Source: Thermoleophilia bacterium (GTDB lineage Bacteria; Actinomycetota; Thermoleophilia; Gaiellales; Gaiellaceae). Taken from it: DNA of 39,275 nucleotides. The position numbers were made by a program, and so were the translations under genes. The stretch is taken from contig SHVL01000023.1 in NCBI GenBank assembly GCA_009694305.1, forward strand, positions 1 to 39,275, written 5' to 3'. This document shows positions 26,084 through 33,742 of this stretch, piece after piece (positions within the stretch are counted from its first letter, which is position 1; every line of letters begins with the position of its first letter). The notes beneath the pieces are model-generated. The model made no database searches. It was given only the letters and a program-made list of their open reading frames with translations, and was not told where the DNA came from.

Positions 26084-26740
26084 CTAGAGCTCCCCGCCGG
26101 CGCGTTCGATCGCATCGAGCGCTATCTGCTTGCCCGACTGGATGTGCGCCCGGATAGCCTGCTGCGCGCGAGTCAGGTCGCTGGCCTCGAACGCCTCGAC
26201 GATTTGGCGATGCTCACGCACGAGGTAGTAGCCACCCTCGAGCTTGCCGCTGCGAATCACCTGCATCATCAGGTTCACCGACAGCTCGCTATAGGCGTGA
26301 GAGAGGATCGCGTTCCCTGCCAGGCCGATCTGGAACTCGTGAAATGCAGCGTTGGCGGTGTCCCAGTCCTCCTGGGAGATTGCTCGCTCCGACGCCTCCA
26401 TCAGCGCTCGAAACGCGGCGAGCGGCGCCGGCTTGGTCGAGCCGACGGTGCGTTCGGCGGCATGGAGCTCGAGGGCGAGGCGAACGTTGTAGCCGTCGCT
26501 CACAACCGTAGGCGTGACCGGCATCACGTAGTAGCCGCGGCGGGCCTTGACCGAGATGAGCCCCTCGGAGACGAGCCGCGTGAGCGCGTGATGCACCGGG
26601 CTGCGCGAGACACCGAGCTCGGTCGCGAGCTCGTGCAGGCTCAGCTTCGCCCCGGGCCCTGGCTCGCGCTGCAGGACACGCTCCCGGAGGGTTGCGTAGA
26701 CCTGGTCGTTCAGGTTTGTGCGTGAGAGCGTCGTCACCAT
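26084..26740 (-). CDS. GntR/FadR-subfamily transcriptional regulator
   Basis: A 218-residue regulator. An N-terminal winged HTH (NDQVYATLRERVLQ, LSLHELATELGVSRSPVHHAL) is followed by an all-helical FCD ligand domain with the metal-ligand pattern ELH, FHEFQIG and REHRQIVEAF. FadR-type members sense organic acids or acyl derivatives. It lies 37 bases upstream of the methylmalonyl-CoA mutase gene on the same strand, so propionate or related metabolism is a reasonable but unproven target. The ATG is 7 bases behind the promoter, and a perfect inverted repeat spans the start codon, suggesting autoregulation. Confidence 0.9.
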   Translation of the reverse strand: MVTTLSRTNLNDQVYATLRERVLQREPGPGAKLSLHELATELGVSRSPVHHALTRLVSEGLISVKARRGYYVMPVTPTVVSDGYNVRLALELHAAERTVGSTKPAPLAAFRALMEASERAISQEDWDTANAAFHEFQIGLAGNAILSHAYSELSVNLMMQVIRSGKLEGGYYLVREHRQIVEAFEASDLTRAQQAIRAHIQSGKQIALDAIERAGGEL

Positions 26741-26747
26741 GGGTGAC
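26733..26747. promoter_or_regulatory. Inverted repeat spanning the GntR start codon
   Basis: GTCACC-ATG-GGTGAC, a perfect 6-bp inverted repeat centred on the start, directly downstream of the -10 box. Candidate autoregulatory operator. Confidence 0.45.
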
Positions 26748-26776
26748 TATCTAACATGTCAGCCGTCTGTGTGCAA
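26748..26776 (-). promoter_or_regulatory. Promoter of the GntR gene
   Basis: Minus strand: -35 TTGCAC (26776-26771), 17-base spacer, -10 TAGATA (26753-26748). The ATG at 26740 coincides with the expected transcription start, so the mRNA is leaderless. Confidence 0.65.
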
Positions 26777-26909
26777 CCCCGTGGAGACGTACAGCGGTTC
26801 CGGAGCAGGTCTGGATGCGGCTCGTGCGCAGCCAGGCACGCTCCCTGGCAGAGAACCGCCCCGGCCTACACTCCTGGCCCAGGTCGAACCTCTAGCTACG
26901 CTGGGACGG

Positions 26910-27548
26910 ATGAAGGTTGCCGTTCGCCTGTTTGCAGGCCTCCGAGAGCTCGCAGGAACGCGGGCTCTCGAGATAGAGCTTCCCGATGGTGCGACCGCCG
27001 CCGATGTCTGGCCCGCACTCGACCTCGGAGACGAGCCGGCCGGGCTTCTCCTAGCCGTCAACAAGAGCTACGCGTCAGCCGCTACGGCGCTCACCGACGG
27101 TGACGAGGTCGCGCTCATCCCTCCGGTCTCCGGCGGGTGCTTCAGGCTGTCGGAGCACCCCCTCTCCCTCGACGAAGCGGTCAGGGAGGTCGCCTCCGAC
27201 GATGCGGGCGCCATCGCGACATTCACCGGGACGACGCGGTCGCGGTCGCGCGGCCGTGAAGTCGTGCGGCTCGAGTACGAGGCCTATGAGGGGATGGCGG
27301 AGGCCGAGATGGAGAGAATCGCGGCGGGCCTGAAGGAGCGGCATTCGCTGATCGACGTTGCGATCCACCACCGCGTCGGGATCGTGGGAGTCGGTGAGAC
27401 GAGCGTCGTGATCGCCGTCTCGTCCGCCCATCGGGCCGATGCACTCGCGGCCTGCGCGGAGGCGATAGACACGCTCAAGGAGTCGGTACCGCTGTGGAAG
27501 AAGGAGATCTACGTGGGCGGCGAGGAATGGATCGGGCAGGGGTCGTGA
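26910..27548 (+). CDS. MoaD-MoaE fusion, molybdopterin synthase
   Basis: A 212-residue fusion. Residues 1-76 are a MoaD ubiquitin-like domain ending PPVSGG (GG at 75-76), and from about 80 it is MoaE, with FTGTTRSRSRG, VAIHHRVGIVGVGE and the catalytic lysine region ESVPLWKKEIYVGG. Molybdopterin synthase uses a thiocarboxylate on the MoaD C-terminal glycine to put sulfur into precursor Z. In a fusion the GG is internal and followed by Cys, so the chain must be cut after GG to work, as is known for the mycobacterial MoaX fusion. The ATG lies 7 bases after TACGCT, indicating a leaderless mRNA. Confidence 0.9.
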   Translation: MKVAVRLFAGLRELAGTRALEIELPDGATAADVWPALDLGDEPAGLLLAVNKSYASAATALTDGDEVALIPPVSGGCFRLSEHPLSLDEAVREVASDDAGAIATFTGTTRSRSRGREVVRLEYEAYEGMAEAEMERIAAGLKERHSLIDVAIHHRVGIVGVGETSVVIAVSSAHRADALAACAEAIDTLKESVPLWKKEIYVGGEEWIGQGS

Positions 27549-27561
27549 GCGCGGCGACAGG

Positions 27562-28245
27562 ATGCGGGCGGTCCCCCGGGTCGGGTCGGTTGTGAGCGAC
27601 CACGTGCCAGAGGAGCCTGCGGCGAAGCCCCGTCGCGGCGGCCTCGGGCGGGTGCTCGGGCCGCTCGCGATCGCGGGCGCCGTGGCGCTGAAGGTTGCGG
27701 GGTCGCTGAAGTTTCTCGGCATCTTCGTTGCGGTCGGCGGGTACGCGCTCATCTGGGGCTGGCGCTTCGGGGTGGGGTTCGTCCTTCTCATCCTCGTGCA
27801 CGAGCTGGGTCACTACGTCGAGGCGCGCCGACAGGGGCTGAACCCGCAGATGCCCGTTTTCATCCCGTTCTTCGGCGCCTACGTCGCCCTGCGCAACCAG
27901 CCGTTCGACCCGTGGCGCAATGCGCTCGTGTCGATTGCGGGGCCTGTCGCCGGCGGCGTCGGCGCTCTCGCCTGCCTGGTCTACGGCAACGCTGTGGACT
28001 CGGACCTGCTCCTTGCGCTCGCCTATTCGGGCTTTCTCCTCAACCTCTTCAACCTGATCCCGATCGGCTTCCTCGACGGCGGTCATATCCTCCGTTCCTG
28101 GCGCATCTTACGAGCTGGCGGCGGACGAGTAAGCCCGGCCGAGGCGCGGCGGCTAGGCGGGCTCGTGGGCGCATATTCGGTCGCCGTCGCCGTCGGGCTC
28201 GCGCTCGGGATGGTCATCTCCCACATTCCCCAGACTCGATTGTGA
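27562..28245 (+). CDS. M50-family site-2-protease-like membrane metalloprotease
   Basis: A 227-residue multi-pass membrane protein with zinc motif HELGH in LVHELGHYVEA and the second metal site LFNLIPIGFLDGGH (the N-P-DG pattern). Several helices flank both motifs, and there is no PDZ or CBS domain. Members cut substrates within the membrane; specific targets are unknown. The ATG at 27562 is 13 bases after the moaDE stop; an in-frame GTG at 27592 is an alternative that drops ten residues. The nucleoside phosphorylase follows after 22 bases. Confidence 0.88.
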   Translation: MRAVPRVGSVVSDHVPEEPAAKPRRGGLGRVLGPLAIAGAVALKVAGSLKFLGIFVAVGGYALIWGWRFGVGFVLLILVHELGHYVEARRQGLNPQMPVFIPFFGAYVALRNQPFDPWRNALVSIAGPVAGGVGALACLVYGNAVDSDLLLALAYSGFLLNLFNLIPIGFLDGGHILRSWRILRAGGGRVSPAEARRLGGLVGAYSVAVAVGLALGMVISHIPQTRL

Positions 28246-28267
28246 CCGGGGTCACCGGGGACTCTCC

Positions 28268-29071
28268 ATGATCGACACCGCCGCTGCCGCGATCCGTGAG
28301 CGAACGACGCTTCGGCCCCGGGCAACCGTCATTCTCGGCTCCGGCCTCGGCGGATTCGCAGACGCAGTCGAGGATGCGGTCGAGATCCCCTACGGGGAGA
28401 TTCCCGGTTGGCCCGTCTCGACGGCGCTCGGGCACTCGGGCACGCTCGTGATCGGGACGTTCGCGGGCGTGCCGCTCGCCGTGATGAAAGGTCGCGCTCA
28501 TCTCTACGAGGGCCATACAGCCGAGAAAGTCGCCTTCGGAGTACGCGTTCTCGGGCGGCTCGGTGCAGCGTTCCTCGTTGTCACAAACGCCTGCGGAGGC
28601 GTGCGTGAGGACATGCGGCCGGGCGATCTCGTGCTCGTCTCTGACCACCTCAACCTGCAGGGAACCTCACCGCTGATCGGGCCGAACGACGACACTCTCG
28701 GGCCGCGGTTCCCTGACATGAGCAACGCCTACGACCCTGCGTTGCGGGCTCTCGCCCACGAAGCGGCCGGCCGGCTCGGCCAGACCCTCTCCGAGGGCGT
28801 CTACGCCGCCTGGCTCGGCCCCGCCTTCGAGACACCGGCCGAGATCCGCATGATCCGGGCGCTTGGCGGCGATCTCGTCGGGATGTCCACGGTGCCCGAG
28901 GTGCTCGCTGCGCGCCACATGGGGCTGCGCTGCCTGACGATCTCCTGCGTCACGAACATGGCGGCGGGCATCCTGCCCGAGCCACTCGACAGCGCGCACG
29001 TGCTCGCGGTGGGAGCGCAGGCGGAAGGCAGGCTGACCGCACTGCTCGCCGAGGTTCTTCCCGCTCTGTAG
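28268..29071 (+). CDS. Purine nucleoside phosphorylase (trimeric type)
   Basis: A 267-residue PNP. Phosphate and nucleoside contacts are ILGSGLGG, KGRAHLYEGH, VVTNACGGV, GPAFETPAEIRM with the base-binding glutamate, VGMSTVPE, and SCVTNMAAG with the Asn typical of trimeric 6-oxopurine-specific enzymes. It splits inosine and guanosine with phosphate to base plus ribose-1-phosphate. A methylthioadenosine phosphorylase role is less likely given that Asn. It lies 22 bases after the M50 gene; selA starts 30 bases further on with its own -10. Confidence 0.93.
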   Translation: MIDTAAAAIRERTTLRPRATVILGSGLGGFADAVEDAVEIPYGEIPGWPVSTALGHSGTLVIGTFAGVPLAVMKGRAHLYEGHTAEKVAFGVRVLGRLGAAFLVVTNACGGVREDMRPGDLVLVSDHLNLQGTSPLIGPNDDTLGPRFPDMSNAYDPALRALAHEAAGRLGQTLSEGVYAAWLGPAFETPAEIRMIRALGGDLVGMSTVPEVLAARHMGLRCLTISCVTNMAAGILPEPLDSAHVLAVGAQAEGRLTALLAEVLPAL

Positions 29072-29101
29072 ATAGAGGCCCTCTGGCCCTACACTTCCCG
29101 T

Positions 29102-30409
29102 ATGGCGTCTTCCCTGCGCACGCTTCCGTCGGTTGACCGCCTGCTCGCCGACCCGCGACTCGCGAGTCTGGCGCGCGCGCCGGTCGTCGCGGCTGTTCGG
29201 GTGACGCTCGAGCGCGCGCGCCTTGCGATCAGGGACGGCCGTGACCCGGGCGACCTCGTCGAGGCGACGCTCGCAGAGGTCGCGGCGGCCGCGCGCCCCT
29301 CGTTGCGGCGCGTCCTCAACGCGAGTGGAGTCCTGATCCACACCAATCTCGGGCGCGCCCCCCTCGCACGGTCAGCGCTCGACCGCGTCGTCGAGGTGGG
29401 CGGCAGCTACTCGAACCTCGAGTACGACCTCGACGCGGGCGCCCGCGGCTCGCGCCAGGATCATCTCACGGCACTGCTGCGCCAGATCATCGGTGGGGAG
29501 GCGTCGCTCGTCGTCAACAACAACGCTGCTGCCGTGATGCTTGCCCTCGCCGCGCTTGCCGAGGGCCGCGAGGTGCTCGTCTCGCGTGGCGAGCTGATCG
29601 AGATCGGCGACGGTTTCCGGATTCCCGACGTGCTGGCGCGCTCGGGTGCACGGCTCGTCGAGGTCGGGACGACGAACCGCACCCGTGCCGCCGACTACGA
29701 GCGTGCGATCGGCCCGGACACGGCACTCATTCTCCGCGTCCACCAGGCGAACTTCCGCGTTGTCGGTTTCACCGAGCAGCCGTCGCTCGGCGAACTGGCG
29801 GCGATTGCGAGGAGCGCCGGACTGCCGCTCGTGGACGATCTCGGCTCGGGAGCGCTGTCTGCGATCGGCGACGAGTCCACCGCGGCCGCGAGCCTTGCCG
29901 CCGGAACCGATCTCGTGTGCTTCTCGGGCGACAAGCTGCTCGGTGGCCCGCAGGCCGGGATTCTCGTCGGGCGCGCAGACCTGATCGAGCGCCTGCGCCG
30001 TCATCCGCTGCAACGCGCACTACGGGCCGACAAGCTGACTCTCGCGGCGCTCGAAGGAACGCTCGCCCTCGCCCTCGATCCTGCCCGTGCGCGCGCCGAG
30101 ATCCCGGTGCTGCGAATGCTTGACGAGCCGGTCGCGGCGGTGCGGGCACGGGCGGAGCGGCTCGCGGTGCTCGTCGGCGGCGAGGTCGAGGAGACGGTTG
30201 CGCGTGCCGGGGGCGGTGCGCTGCCGCTCGCCGAGCTACCGAGCTTTGCCTGTGCGATCGAGGAGGAGTTGTTCGACGCGCTGCGGGCCGGCGAGCCGCC
30301 GGTTGTCGGAATCGTTCGTGACGGCCGTCTGCTCCTCGACGTGCGCGCACTCGCCGAGAGCGAGGTGGACGAGGTGGCAGAGGCGGTTGCGGCGGCCCGG
30401 GCGCGATGA
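29102..30409 (+). CDS. selA: SelA, L-seryl-tRNA(Sec) selenium transferase
   Basis: A 435-residue PLP enzyme converting seryl-tRNA(Sec) to selenocysteyl-tRNA(Sec) with selenophosphate. The N-terminal helical domain has LPSVDRLLADPRL, then NASGVLIHTNLGRAPL. The core has VNNNAAAVMLAL, the strand LVDDLGSG, and K278 in FSGDKLLGGPQAG as the Schiff-base lysine. Full length for the family. A TACACT -10 (29090-29095) lies 6 bases before the ATG. The stop overlaps the start of an HpcH/HpaI aldolase, after which selB follows, so all three are co-translated. Presence of selB and selC nearby makes this a bona fide selenocysteine system, not an orphan paralogue. Confidence 0.97.
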   Translation: MASSLRTLPSVDRLLADPRLASLARAPVVAAVRVTLERARLAIRDGRDPGDLVEATLAEVAAAARPSLRRVLNASGVLIHTNLGRAPLARSALDRVVEVGGSYSNLEYDLDAGARGSRQDHLTALLRQIIGGEASLVVNNNAAAVMLALAALAEGREVLVSRGELIEIGDGFRIPDVLARSGARLVEVGTTNRTRAADYERAIGPDTALILRVHQANFRVVGFTEQPSLGELAAIARSAGLPLVDDLGSGALSAIGDESTAAASLAAGTDLVCFSGDKLLGGPQAGILVGRADLIERLRRHPLQRALRADKLTLAALEGTLALALDPARARAEIPVLRMLDEPVAAVRARAERLAVLVGGEVEETVARAGGGALPLAELPSFACAIEEELFDALRAGEPPVVGIVRDGRLLLDVRALAESEVDEVAEAVAAARAR

Positions 30410-31155
30410 GCGGGGAGGCCCTGGCGGCCCGGATCCGTGCGGGTGAGACGCTCCTCGGCGCGTGGTGCTCGTTGCCGGGCTCGGGCGCAGCCGGGTTTCT
30501 TGCTGCCGGTGGTGTGGACTACGTCGTCTGCGACCTGCAGCACGGTCTCGTCTCCGAGGCAGACCTGCCGACGTTGTTTCCCGCCATCGAGGTGCGTGGT
30601 GCGGCTCCCGTCGTGCGGTTGCTCGCGAACGACCCGGCTGCAATCGGCCGGGCGCTCGACCTCGGTGCGCACGGCATCGTCGTCCCGAACGTCAACTCCG
30701 CCGAGGAGGCCGGGAGCGCCGTGGGTGCAACGCGCTACCCGCCGCACGGCACGCGCGGGTTCGGGCCTATCCTCGGCGCGCGCACCCGTGGTGGAGATGC
30801 ACTCGACGACATCGCGGTGATCGTGCAGATCGAATCCGCTGCAGCCGTGGAATGCGTCGAGGACATCGCGCGGGTCGAAGGAGTCACCGCGCTCTACGTC
30901 GGCCCATGGGATCTCTCGGTCTCACTCGGCGTGCCGGTGCCGCCCGACCTCGACGGCGTGGTGCTTGCCTCGGCGATTGCACGTGTCCGTGGAGCCGCTG
31001 ACGCAGCGGGGCTTCCCGCGGGCGTGCACACGATCCGCGCGGCCAGTGCGGTTCCTCTTGCCGCTTCGGGATGGCGTCTCGTGAACGTCGCCGACGACGT
31101 GACGTTGATGCGCGACGGCGTCGCCGCCGGCGTCGAGCTTCTTCGTCCCTCCTGA
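30406..31155 (+). CDS. HpcH/HpaI-family aldolase between selA and selB
   Basis: A 249-residue TIM-barrel class II pyruvate aldolase. Key residues are D and H in CDLQHG, R in VVRLLANDP, metal-ligand E in VQIESAAAVE and D in GPWDLSVSLG, all present. The family cleaves or forms 4-hydroxy-2-oxo acids such as 2-dehydro-3-deoxyglucarate. It is tightly embedded: its ATG overlaps the selA stop as ATGA, and selB starts 1 base after its stop. No known step of selenocysteine synthesis needs an aldolase, so its presence is either a passenger or points to an unknown link. Confidence 0.92.
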   Translation: MSGEALAARIRAGETLLGAWCSLPGSGAAGFLAAGGVDYVVCDLQHGLVSEADLPTLFPAIEVRGAAPVVRLLANDPAAIGRALDLGAHGIVVPNVNSAEEAGSAVGATRYPPHGTRGFGPILGARTRGGDALDDIAVIVQIESAAAVECVEDIARVEGVTALYVGPWDLSVSLGVPVPPDLDGVVLASAIARVRGAADAAGLPAGVHTIRAASAVPLAASGWRLVNVADDVTLMRDGVAAGVELLRPS

Positions 31156-31156
31156 G

Positions 31157-32893
31157 ATGGCGTTGACCGTCGGCACGGCCGGCCACATCGATCACGGCAA
31201 GACATGGCTCGTACGGGCGCTGACCGGCAAGGACACGGACCGTCTGCCCGAGGAGCAGCGACGCGGGATCTCGATCGACCTCGGCTACGCGCCGCTCGAG
31301 CTGCCAGACGGCAGACGGCTCTCGCTCATCGACGTTCCGGGCCACGAGCGTTTCGTGCGCACGATGGTGGCGGGCGCGACCGGGATCGACCTGTTCCTGC
31401 TCGTGATCGACGCGGCCGAAGGCGCCCGCCCCCAGACCCTCGAGCATCTTGGGATCCTGCGGCTGCTCGGCGTCGATCGGGGTGTTGTCGCAGTGACCAA
31501 GGCCGACCTCGTGGACGAGGAGACGCTCGAAATCGCCGTCGAGGAGGCGAGCGAGCTCGTCCCGGGGGCGGAGGTCGTCGCCGTCAGCGCGAGGACGGGG
31601 GTCGGGCTGGACGACCTGCGAGCCGCCCTGGCGCGCGCAGCCGACAGCGTGGTGGCCCGAGACGCAAGTGGTGCAACCCGACTGTACGTCGATCGCGTGT
31701 TCACCCTGCGGGGCATCGGCACGGTCGTCACGGGGACGCTCTGGTCGGGGACGATCGTCGAGGGCGACACGCTGCATGTCGCTCCGCGTGGGGGCGAGGT
31801 CAGAGTGCGATCCGTCCAGGTGCACGACACGTCCGTGCAGAGCGCAACCGCAGGCGAGCGTGTCGCGCTCGGCCTTCCGGGCATCGAGAGGAGCGAGCTA
31901 CACCGGGGCGATGCTCTCGTGGCGCCGCATGCCTACCCCGTCTCCTACCGGCTCGATGTCGAGCTCGAGGAGCTGACCCCGATCGACAACGGCGCGCGTG
32001 TGTCGGTGCATCACGGCACGTCGCGTATCGCCGCCAGGGTGGCCCGGGTCGGCGGGCGGTTGGCACAGTTACGGCTCGAGGCACCGGTTGTTGCGGCGCG
32101 GGGCGATCGCATCGTCCTGCGGGGGGAGACGACGCTCGGCGGCGCAATCGTGCTCGATCCTGCTCCACCGCGACGGCTCGAGGCCGAACGGCTCGAGCTC
32201 CTCGAGCAGGGTGACCCGGTGTCGATCGTCGCTGCGACGGTGACTGCGCCCGTCCTCGTCGAGTCGCTCGCGGCTCGCGGGCTGCTCTCGCCCGCAGAGC
32301 TCGAGGAAGGGCTCGCGGCAGTGATCCAGGCAGGCGGTTGGGCGTTCTCACGGGAGTGGCTCGACGAGACGAGCGATGTCGTCGCGGAGCGACTGCGTGT
32401 GCGGGCGGTCGCGTCGCCACTCGAGCCGGGACTTGCCGTGGCCGAACTGCTTCCTGCGGAGCCATGGGCGGCGGTAGTGCTGCCGCTCTTGCCGGTCGAG
32501 CGGCGCGGCGGGATCGCGTATCTCCCGGGCGTAGCGGCCTCGCTCGGCGCGCGCGCGGAGGCGGCCGAGGCACTCAGGGGCGAGCTCGAGGCGAGTGGCC
32601 TCGCGGCGGTGAAACCGGACGATGCCGGGCTGGCACGATTTCTGGAGGCCGAGGGCGTTCTTGTCCGGCTCGGCGACGGTTTCGTCGTCTCCACCGCGGC
32701 CTACGAGCGCGCACGCGAGCTGGTTGTGACCGAATGCCGGGCGACGGGTGAGATCGTCCTCGCGCGCTTTCGTGATCTTGCGGGCGTCGGTCGTCGCGAC
32801 GCGCAACTGCTGCTCGAGCGGCTCGACCAGGACGGGGTCACACGTCGCCTCGGCGACCGTCGTGTGCTCCGCAGAGCGGGGCTTGAAGGGTAG
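31157..32893 (+). CDS. selB: SelB, selenocysteine-specific elongation factor
   Basis: A 578-residue GTPase. G1 is GHIDHGKT (residues 9-16), the effector block RRGISIDLG, G3 DVPGHE (59-64) and G4 TKAD (114-117). Domains II and III (to about 340) include VFTLRGIGTVVTGTL, and the C-terminal 200 residues are the winged-helix domain IV, ending ARFRDLAGVGRRDAQLLLE, which binds the SECIS hairpin. SelB brings Sec-tRNA(Sec) to UGA codons followed by a SECIS. Length is normal. It is the last gene of the selA operon, converging on a selenoprotein gene that uses it. Confidence 0.97.
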   Translation: MALTVGTAGHIDHGKTWLVRALTGKDTDRLPEEQRRGISIDLGYAPLELPDGRRLSLIDVPGHERFVRTMVAGATGIDLFLLVIDAAEGARPQTLEHLGILRLLGVDRGVVAVTKADLVDEETLEIAVEEASELVPGAEVVAVSARTGVGLDDLRAALARAADSVVARDASGATRLYVDRVFTLRGIGTVVTGTLWSGTIVEGDTLHVAPRGGEVRVRSVQVHDTSVQSATAGERVALGLPGIERSELHRGDALVAPHAYPVSYRLDVELEELTPIDNGARVSVHHGTSRIAARVARVGGRLAQLRLEAPVVAARGDRIVLRGETTLGGAIVLDPAPPRRLEAERLELLEQGDPVSIVAATVTAPVLVESLAARGLLSPAELEEGLAAVIQAGGWAFSREWLDETSDVVAERLRVRAVASPLEPGLAVAELLPAEPWAAVVLPLLPVERRGGIAYLPGVAASLGARAEAAEALRGELEASGLAAVKPDDAGLARFLEAEGVLVRLGDGFVVSTAAYERARELVVTECRATGEIVLARFRDLAGVGRRDAQLLLERLDQDGVTRRLGDRRVLRRAGLEG

Positions 32894-33005
32894 AGGCGTT
32901 CTCCCGTGCCGTCACTCGTCCGTCTGTAATCGTTGGTGAACGCGGGGCCGTGTTCCGCTTCCATCCGTTTGCCGAAGGAACGATCGGATGGCGGTCTGGC
33001 CGGGA

Positions 33006-33025
33006 GGGCGGGACAGGTCCCGCCC
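33006..33025. terminator. GC-rich hairpin between selB and the selenoprotein gene
   Basis: Perfect 9-bp inverted repeat GGGCGGGAC-AG-GTCCCGCCC between two convergent stops (32893 and 33082). Likely bidirectional terminator; no U-tract. A further imperfect hairpin with arms CCATCCG/CGGATGG lies at 32961-32991. Confidence 0.5.
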
Positions 33026-33052
33026 GCGTGTGGTTGTCCCGCCCGCGTGTGG
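33017..33052. repeat. Tandem 17-base direct repeat
   Basis: GTCCCGCCCGCGTGTGG occurs at 33017-33033 and again at 33036-33052, with 2 bases between. The first copy also forms the 3' arm of the hairpin at 33006-33025. Confidence 0.85.
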
Positions 33053-33081
33053 CGAGGGGTTGCCCGTGCGCCCTCTCGCCC

Positions 33082-33636
33082 CTACGTTCCCCGCCCGTCC
33101 CACCCGGGTTCGTTCTCGACCCCGACACCCTCGGCGACACGGTTGATGTAGTTGAAGTACGAAATCACCTGGATTGCATCGTGGATCGCCGTGTCATCCC
33201 AGCCGTGGGCTCTGAGTGCGTCAGCGTCTGCGAGCCCGACCGTCGCCGGAGAGTCGGTCAGCTTGACGGCGTAGTCGCACAGGGCACGAATCCGCGGCTC
33301 GAGGTCGGCCTTGCCGTAGTCGTGCGCCGCATGTCGCGCGAGCTCCTCGTCTGCGCCCTCTGCACGGAGGTCGTCTGCGTGCGATGTCGTTCAGTAATGG
33401 CAGGCGTTGTGGCGCGACGTGACCGTGGCGAGGAGTTCCCGCTCTGCCCGGGTCAGGGCCGAGGGGCCGAACATGATCGCCTTGTACATCTCCATGGAGG
33501 CGTGGAGCACCTCGGGGCGAAGGCTCATCGCCTTGACGATGTTGAAGATCTTCCCGGCACGACCGACCGCAGCGTCGTACTCGGAGGCGAGGAGCCCGGT
33601 CGCTTCGTCCGGCTCCGTCAGGCGAATGTGCGGCAC
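33082..33636 (-). CDS. Selenoprotein: AhpD/CMD-family peroxidase with in-frame UGA (Sec82)
   Basis: From GTG 33636 an 81-codon frame runs to TGA at 33393-33391, then continues in the same frame for 102 more codons to TAG at 33084-33082. The read-through protein has 184 residues and matches the peroxidase-related branch of the carboxymuconolactone decarboxylase/AhpD family before the TGA (LTRAERELLATVTSRHNACHY) only in short quoted parts such as TRAERELLATV and RHNACHY, and after it (TTSHADDLRAEG, LCDYAVKLTDSPATVG, VISYFNYINRVAEGVGVE). It keeps the AhpD motif EX11CX2CX3H as E67, C79, U82, H86, with Sec in place of the second, peroxidatic cysteine. A SECIS-like hairpin follows the UGA, and selA, selB and selC flank it. 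It should reduce peroxides through a Sec-Cys pair. TAGGAT 6 bases before the GTG marks a leaderless start. Confidence 0.9.
33362..33382 (-). promoter_or_regulatory. Candidate bacterial SECIS hairpin
   Basis: Starting 9 bases after the UGA on the minus strand: 5-bp stem GCACG/CGUGC, a C-C mismatch, 2 bp AG/CU and a pentaloop ACGAC centred 19 bases after the UGA. Distance and small G-containing apical loop fit bacterial SECIS elements bound by SelB domain IV. It lies inside the coding sequence, as bacterial SECIS do. Confidence 0.7.
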
Positions 33637-33642
33637 CGAGCG

Positions 33643-33648
33643 ATCCTA
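33643..33648 (-). promoter_or_regulatory. -10 box of the selenoprotein gene
   Basis: Minus-strand TAGGAT, 6 bases before the GTG start. The same TAGGATCG precedes the mutase (26058-26051) and the GST (35995-36002) at equal distance. Confidence 0.55.
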
Positions 33649-33742
33649 CTTCCCGACCCGCCCGCCGGGTGCGACAGCGGCACCTCCATCCGGTGTGTAG
33701 TCCACTGTCTAGGCATCCGATACCCCTACAGGAGGCTCTCCC

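Noticed and set aside
33391-33393. TGA read as tryptophan by a variant genetic code
   Set aside because: Many genes in the window end normally at TGA (npdG, cofE, topA, lexA upstream frames), so UGA is a stop unless recoded.
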